Shown here piece after piece: positions 58,291 through 64,000 of a stretch of 64,000 nt of DNA. This stretch comes from Dipylidium caninum (taxonomy: Eukaryota; Platyhelminthes; Cestoda; Cyclophyllidea; Dipylidiidae): assembly GCA_017562135.1 (NCBI GenBank), contig QEYB01000882.1, positions 235,499 to 299,498 of the forward strand. Reading direction: 5' to 3'. The position numbers and the translations under genes are program-made. The stretch's first letter is position 1; every line of letters starts with the position of its first letter. The notes beneath the pieces are model-generated. The model worked only from the letters and a program-made list of their open reading frames with translations. It was not told where the DNA came from and ran no database searches.

Positions 58291-61200
58291 GAGTGGACAT
58301 TGAGATCCACCGACCTGTGTCCATGTTGGTTGAGACTGAGGAGGAAGCAAGCACATCTACCCATTCTTTTGTGTTTTCTGAGCCTGTTTCCTTATGGCAA
58401 GCACGGGAGTTTCTATTCTCTGGAAGTAGTGGATCCCTTTAGTGCTGACAAGCTTTGCAAGTAGGCGGATCTGTGCGCTTTAGCGTCATTCTCATAACGG
58501 TTTCCTCGCACACGAGTAGTCTTGACGATAAGAATGAAACTTGATGTCTTGAAGGGAATCCTCATCATGCAACATGTGGTGGACATAGACAAAACTGGCA
58601 GGCAATTGAGTCGCAATTGTCACGCGGTTATCTTTTGGGTGTGTGGGTTTAACTGAATGGTTCCAATGTGCATCGGTACTACCGCCAAGGCAAGCCCATA
58701 GCTTTCTACTCTGACCTCAGTCGCCTCCACATAGGTGCGCCTATGTGCATCGAACAACCATCGAATATCGTAGCGTGTGAATAATGGATGTTAGATGTCT
58801 GACCGAGAGTATGTCTTCTGTTGGACGGTGCCCCTCGAGGGCTGTCTCAACAGTCACCCAACCTCCTTTCGTCTCGTCCTATCCCGTTCAGATTCCCCTT
58901 ATTATGAAATGGGCTGCTTTTGTTCACAGTCCTGCATTTCCTTTTGTTTCGCTTAAATTATTTCGACTACGTCTGCTCCTTAAAGCACTTGGCATTAATC
59001 TTCATCACCTTTCGTATTTAGCTGAATTTCATTCCTCCCGACTATGTGAACAACGCAGTCCTTGTCTTTGCAGAACGTGTTTGGACCTCATTCGCAACAA
59101 ATATGGCTACTCTTAAGAGTTATGCCAACATGATGAATTGAGGTCAGTCAGCGATCGACTGAACTGTCTGTGAACCCATTTATACACAGCCACTTACAAT
59201 ATGTCACTCGTCATGTTGATATTGGACAAAATAAAGGCAGCCCATCTGTACGTTGAATGTTATAGGGGAAGGCCTCGGGATTATCAAGACTGTCTCATTA
59301 TGTCAATTCAAACAACAACACCCCTAGATTCGGGAAGCACCCTACCAACCTTCAAGCAAATGGGTGTTCACAGTGTGAACTTCGGACATCCTTGCGAAGA
59401 GGAGTTAGTTTGTGGATGAACTGCAGCGAGGTGAATTGAAAGTGGACAGAATTTACTCGGTCGACGAGTTGCAGTGAAGTAGACTCAAAAACGCAGCTGT
59501 AGAAATCGACTGCGAAGGGGGCTGAGAGGCGACTGGCCTTGCAATGTGAGAGGGTGCGTTTCTCACTGACCGTTAACTTCCACCACCACTCGCCACCCAC
59601 GAAACATTCCACTACCCTAATCTCTCCCTCAGTGGGCCAAACGACTGCACAGCAGATCAATCGGACGGACGCACATTTGCCTTCGCCTCATTCGAATGTT
59701 GTCAAATGATTGTGCAGAATGGTGGATAAATAGAACCTCATCGAACACCGTAGGAGCGAAACAGCATCAATAGGCTCTTGGCAACTGAAGCCAACAAGAC
59801 TCCCATTGAGACCAGTGCTACGCTTGTAAATTCCGCCCAACCTCCTCGAGAGACCCCGTCATCATGCCAAAACCCCCTTATCTGTTGGACACAAATACAT
59901 TCTTTCTTAATCTGAGAATTCCAGTTCACTTGTCTCACTGCCGACAGAGATTAGTGAAGAACCACTAACATGTCCATTACACAGGAACCAATGTAATCGT
60001 CGATTAAAATGGATACCACGTGCAAATGGCATTTTATTTGGCTTAGGCTGGGGAAAGTTGATGACATTCAACTGAGACCGCGTGGACGATGTTTGATCGT
60101 ACACTTCATGTATCGTCAGAGCGGAATTTGGGCGTTTTCAGCTCTCCTTCCTCTCCATGTTATGCCAGCTTCAACGATGTCTGTCATATGCCGACAACAA
60201 GTGTTTGAAGGTGGTAATTTCACACTCATCACTCTTCTTCTCTTCACTCCAATCCACAAAGCTGAACGCGCCTCACGTCACTGTCGCAAACGACTTCGTC
60301 GTCACTGATAGGAGTAGGCATTTGAATAGACTCCCCCCGCCATGTCGCACCGCCTGCGTCTCCTCGTCGTCTTCGTACATGCCATCTCGATGGAAAGTGT
60401 TGGCAAATTGGAACACATTTCTTCTGGTGAAGAAGGGACCTAGGGAGGAAGCTTGTGGCAGACCTCATGGACTACCTCGAGTCTTCAAAAATAGCTTCGC
60501 ATCACATGACAGGCCTAAGAAGCAGCTCATGTGGCTGAAGTGTAAGGCAGCTGAAAGCTATATACAAAAAGGTTCTTCAATGCCTCTAACATAGGAATCT
60601 GCTCGATCCTGCTTCATCCGGTAGATATCATGTGCGAGTGAAATTTTTCGCTGTCGGTCTAATGTAGATTTGGTGATATTCAACTGCGCAAACGCTGTGT
60701 GCCTGGAGATTTTGGCTTGTGGTGAAGAGAGGAGGATGAGGAAGAGGGTGGAGGATGTTCTTCCACCGTCCGTTGTGGAATGACCTTGCCTGAGATTACC
60801 AGTGAATAGGTGAGAGTAATCGGACCCACTCAAGAAACTTAGGGAAGGGTGAAAGGTATCTGCAGTAGTACAAAGATGAGCACAAAGGAAAGAGGAAATC
60901 GCCCTCGTTATAGCATTTGTCGTTGGATACGTGAGCGCAGCATATCGCCACCATGCATGGGATTGTGTTCTACAACTCGGTAGACCAGTTAAGTGGCGCG
61001 GTAATCAACAAAGTTGGCCGCGCATGGGTCGCGACGGCGAAGAAGTTGTTGATGTTTCAGGTGCACCATTTGCTCTCCACTTACCATGCTGCAGATGCAT
61101 GTGAGGTGAATGGGGAGAATTAGAAGTAATTTTTTGACTAAGTTACGTTGCGGCGGAGCTTATGTAATCTATGCCGAGTCGCCATCGTCTGGAGTTAGAC

Positions 61201-62040
61201 CGACATTCGTAGTTTCAGGAAGGAAGGAAGGAAGGAGATGTAATTTATGTTGGCGATTTGGTATGTCTTTAAACGACGATTCTTCCACCTTGAGACAGGA
61301 CGCATGCAGTTGTGTAATGAGGTGTTAGGCGTATGCAGACATTTTGGGTGCTGGTATTGTGGACTGAGTATGCTGCTTTATAAGGCTGGAGATCGGAAAG
61401 TACCCTCACCTGAAAAGTCAGGACTCAACGTTCTATTATTAGCACATGCTTCTTCTGATCTCCGATTCATAGGAGACTGGAGCTGCGAAGAAATCGTCGA
61501 CACTTGGTGCAGATTTCATTCTCGCCGGCAATTGAATGTGCGTGCACCCAGGTGAGTCAGCGTCGCGGTACTATGGTTGTCAGGAAAGGACCAGGGTCAC
61601 CGACGGTGATGCCATTGCTACTTCCCAACATTTCTGCCAACGATTGGGGACAATATGTGCCATTTTCGAAAAAATCCTTATTTCTTAGAGTTAACAAACC
61701 ATTTAAAGCCATTTCTGAGTATTGTTTTATTGCTCTTAAAAAGTAAATCGTAATGCTGAAAAGTCCTGGTAGTAATGGAGATTTTGATTAGCGAAATGTC
61801 ACACTGCAGCAAGTTAATTAGCCCATAAACAATGAGACTCTGGTCGTTCAGCGTTACCATATACATTAACACTTCGGCGTTCAAGATAACGAGCAAGGTT
61901 GTTGTTTTCCATCATGAGTTATTCTTCTCAAGCACGACATTTCCTATCAGAAGCAAATCGACTTCCTTCTGAGCGTGGCTTTGCTAGTCAGAATCGACTC
62001 AGTCGACTTAGCCCAAAATATTTCACATCCCACAGGTGAG
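58291..62040. other. spacer of the inverted repeat
   Basis: 3.75 kb between the two arms. It contains direct-repeat copy B (59185-60210). No coding frame with a recognisable domain was found, and no mobile-element gene is visible inside. Confidence 0.5.
59185..60210 (+). repeat. direct repeat, copy B
   Basis: Partner of 54025-54960, about 5.2 kb away in the same orientation, sharing ordered blocks with substitutions and indels. It lies inside the spacer of the inverted repeat. Confidence 0.6.
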
Positions 62041-63990
62041 CGTGGAAGAGAGAAACAAAAAAATCCATGGAAAATTGAAAATTTTCTCTGTGAAGGCAGC
62101 GAGGAAGTTCTTTTACGATGATTCCTTTTGCTGACGAGATGGAAGGCAGACAAATTTCTGGTATACGAAATGTACACATGAAACAGAGCTTCCTATGCGT
62201 GAGAGACATTTTATCCAGTGATGAACGCTCTCTCAAAATTCGAATATTTCTCAGGACAGTAGCTCAACAGATAACCACGAAGAAATCGAAGCCTTCTGGC
62301 CTTCTGGAAATGAATGTGAGAGTATGCAGGGACGCAAGAGAACGACGTTTCTATTTGCGAGACGGGTTTTCGGGCTCAACGCTGTGAATCCCGGTCAGTC
62401 GGGAGTTCGAGGAAGGACTCAGCGAGTCAATGAATTGCTTGTCGTTCGGTTCACCAATAATTGCAGCGAACTCTACTTACACGGATCCGGCTATAAAATA
62501 TCTCTGGGGGATGAGGGTGGTCCGCCGGGGATGACGGGCCTTGCAGTTGTGAACGAGAGCATTGCGATTTTCTTCGCGCAACTCCTCCATTGATTTAAAC
62601 ATTCTCTTCAACCGCTCGCCGCTGACAGAATCTTCCCACACCCAGGAATCTACCCACCATGTGGACAACTACTGCCGCGGTCGGGTAGTCTTCGAACGTA
62701 AGGAACCACTGTCTGTTTCCACATATTTCCCACCGTTTCCTACGCTCAACCGAGGCAGACTTGTCGTAGAGTAGAATTTCGTCCACAATTTTGTCATTCT
62801 GATTTAAGGTATTTCACGGTGACGGACTAGCAAGCCATCACAGTGGGCGTTTGTTTAAAGGGAAAGATGTCATAGTGAAATAGCGACGATTTCTTTAATC
62901 TGGCCACGCAAATTGTCGATACGACGATACACTCTGCAGGTCGTGGACGCTATCGTCGTCCAACACCCCGTCATCTATCCACATCTGCTACTTTCTTACT
63001 CTCTGCCTTCTTCCTTCCTAACACGGTCGCCTCTTATTGGCTTTCCAATAGACTCAACCGGTAAAGCAGAACTCAGGGTAGTTGATTGTCTTTTATGCAG
63101 GAGGAAACGAAATAGGCCTGCAGATTCACCAGCTCTTTTCTGAATAGTCTTGGGCGCAATTCAACTCGCAGTTAAGCTAGATTATATGTACTGGCTCTGT
63201 ACCTGGACCAGTTTGAGACACATCTTGCGGTGCGGATATGTGTTAGAAGCAGAACTTTGTTAGAGATCAGTTCTCGAGGCTTCCATCCTCAACCGATCGA
63301 GAAACTCTTCGCGCAATGATGCACTTAGTGTCAGGGTCCCACTGCTGTGCTCCGAGACGTGGTGTTCGTGGCGTCTCGATGAGAAAGATGTTCATGCGAG
63401 CCGATGAATTGCCAGTTCACTCGGTTAGAAGGTAGTAGTGCACTGAACTGTAGACTATAAAATCTAGGTACGAGGGACGCCTGCAGAGATACAGAAGGCT
63501 TTTACTACACTAATTCCCTAAGCCAACATCCTCCACCACTGCTCGACATCTAACTCCCCACTAATCTTTCCAAGTGAACAACCTCCCCTAAGAAGTTAGT
63601 CGCACGGAGTATGTCACCTTCGTTCATGGCAACGACTTCAACTGATGGAGCAGAATCGTAGGGTAAGATCGAAACTACTGTCACGAGATAGAGGCCAGGA
63701 AGAAAACGCAAACCTTAAGGAAGGGGAAAACCCTTTTGTTGGTGCAAGAGAAAATCATTACCTTCTCTCATGCAAGAGAATATCCAGTCCTTTTCCTTCG
63801 TCGTTTGCTTGATAAGTTGAGCACTGACGGTTTCTTGCCGAAAATGTGGTCACATACAGTTTCCCACAGGGCCTGATGTACCGTCATTACCCTGGGGACA
63901 GCCCGTGGATTCCAGACCGTCTCTGTGTGGGCATTTATTGCCGTAGAATCGGAGGGATTAGTGTCATTTAGCTGCCATGGCTTATCTGCA
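62041..63990 (-). repeat. right arm of the large inverted repeat
   Basis: Reverse complement of the left arm 56477-58290. The match runs to within about 10 bases of the window end and may continue beyond it. The arm is about 140 bp longer than its partner because of indels. Confidence 0.8.
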
Positions 63991-64000
63991 TCTCTCTCTT

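Noticed and set aside
58784..59116. 110-codon open frame on the + strand
   Set aside because: Repeat region, no domain and no exon-like splice context.
60157..60594. 145-codon open frame on the + strand
   Set aside because: It spans a repeat copy boundary. Composition is random, and the related copy near 54.9 kb has stops in this frame.

Overview
The window is animal nuclear DNA with intron-rich protein-coding genes. It fits a parasitic flatworm, probably a tapeworm. That is an inference from three things: very short introns (33, 34, 41 and 46 nt) mixed with kilobase introns, 3' splice acceptors within 10 nt of several start codons (as expected with spliced-leader trans-splicing), and tight same-strand gene spacing. 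GM130 and ZNF706 orthologues support a metazoan. All exon models below were built by reading splice sites by eye. In each one the reading frame carries through every junction.

Layout. On the + strand: 97-337, last exon of an unrecognised gene; 1640-2245, ribosomal protein eL13 (RPL13), one coding exon; 3803-9836, mannose-6-phosphate isomerase (MPI), seven exons, about 437 aa. 10.2-16.1 kb has no gene I can support. 16278-18138 is a two-exon gene derived from an IS630/Tc1-type transposase that has lost its first catalytic Asp. From 44.8 kb down to 21.6 kb four genes lie head to tail on the - strand: SMC4 (condensin; 12 exons, about 1362 aa), a small gene resembling mitochondrial ribosomal protein uL30m (3 exons, 131 aa), PSMD1/Rpn2 (26S proteasome base; 13 exons, about 1209 aa) and GOLGA2/GM130 (cis-Golgi golgin; 22 exons, about 1087 aa). 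The three gaps between them are only 280-362 bp. Back on the + strand: ZNF706 (47008-47226) and, 203 bp later, a dienelactone hydrolase-like gene (47430-48801) whose three catalytic positions all look substituted.

48.8-64 kb has no credible gene. It is packed with diverged non-coding repeats: a large inverted repeat (arms about 1.8-1.95 kb around a 3.75 kb spacer), a pair of roughly 1 kb direct repeats, and several shorter copies.

The genes are unrelated housekeeping functions (translation, sugar metabolism, chromosome condensation, protein degradation, Golgi structure). The most notable points are the roughly 235-residue low-complexity tail of PSMD1 with an internal Rpn13-type motif, the tandemly duplicated exon block in GM130 with a decayed third copy, the apparent DLH pseudoenzyme, the domesticated-looking transposase, and the possible operon-like gene arrangements.
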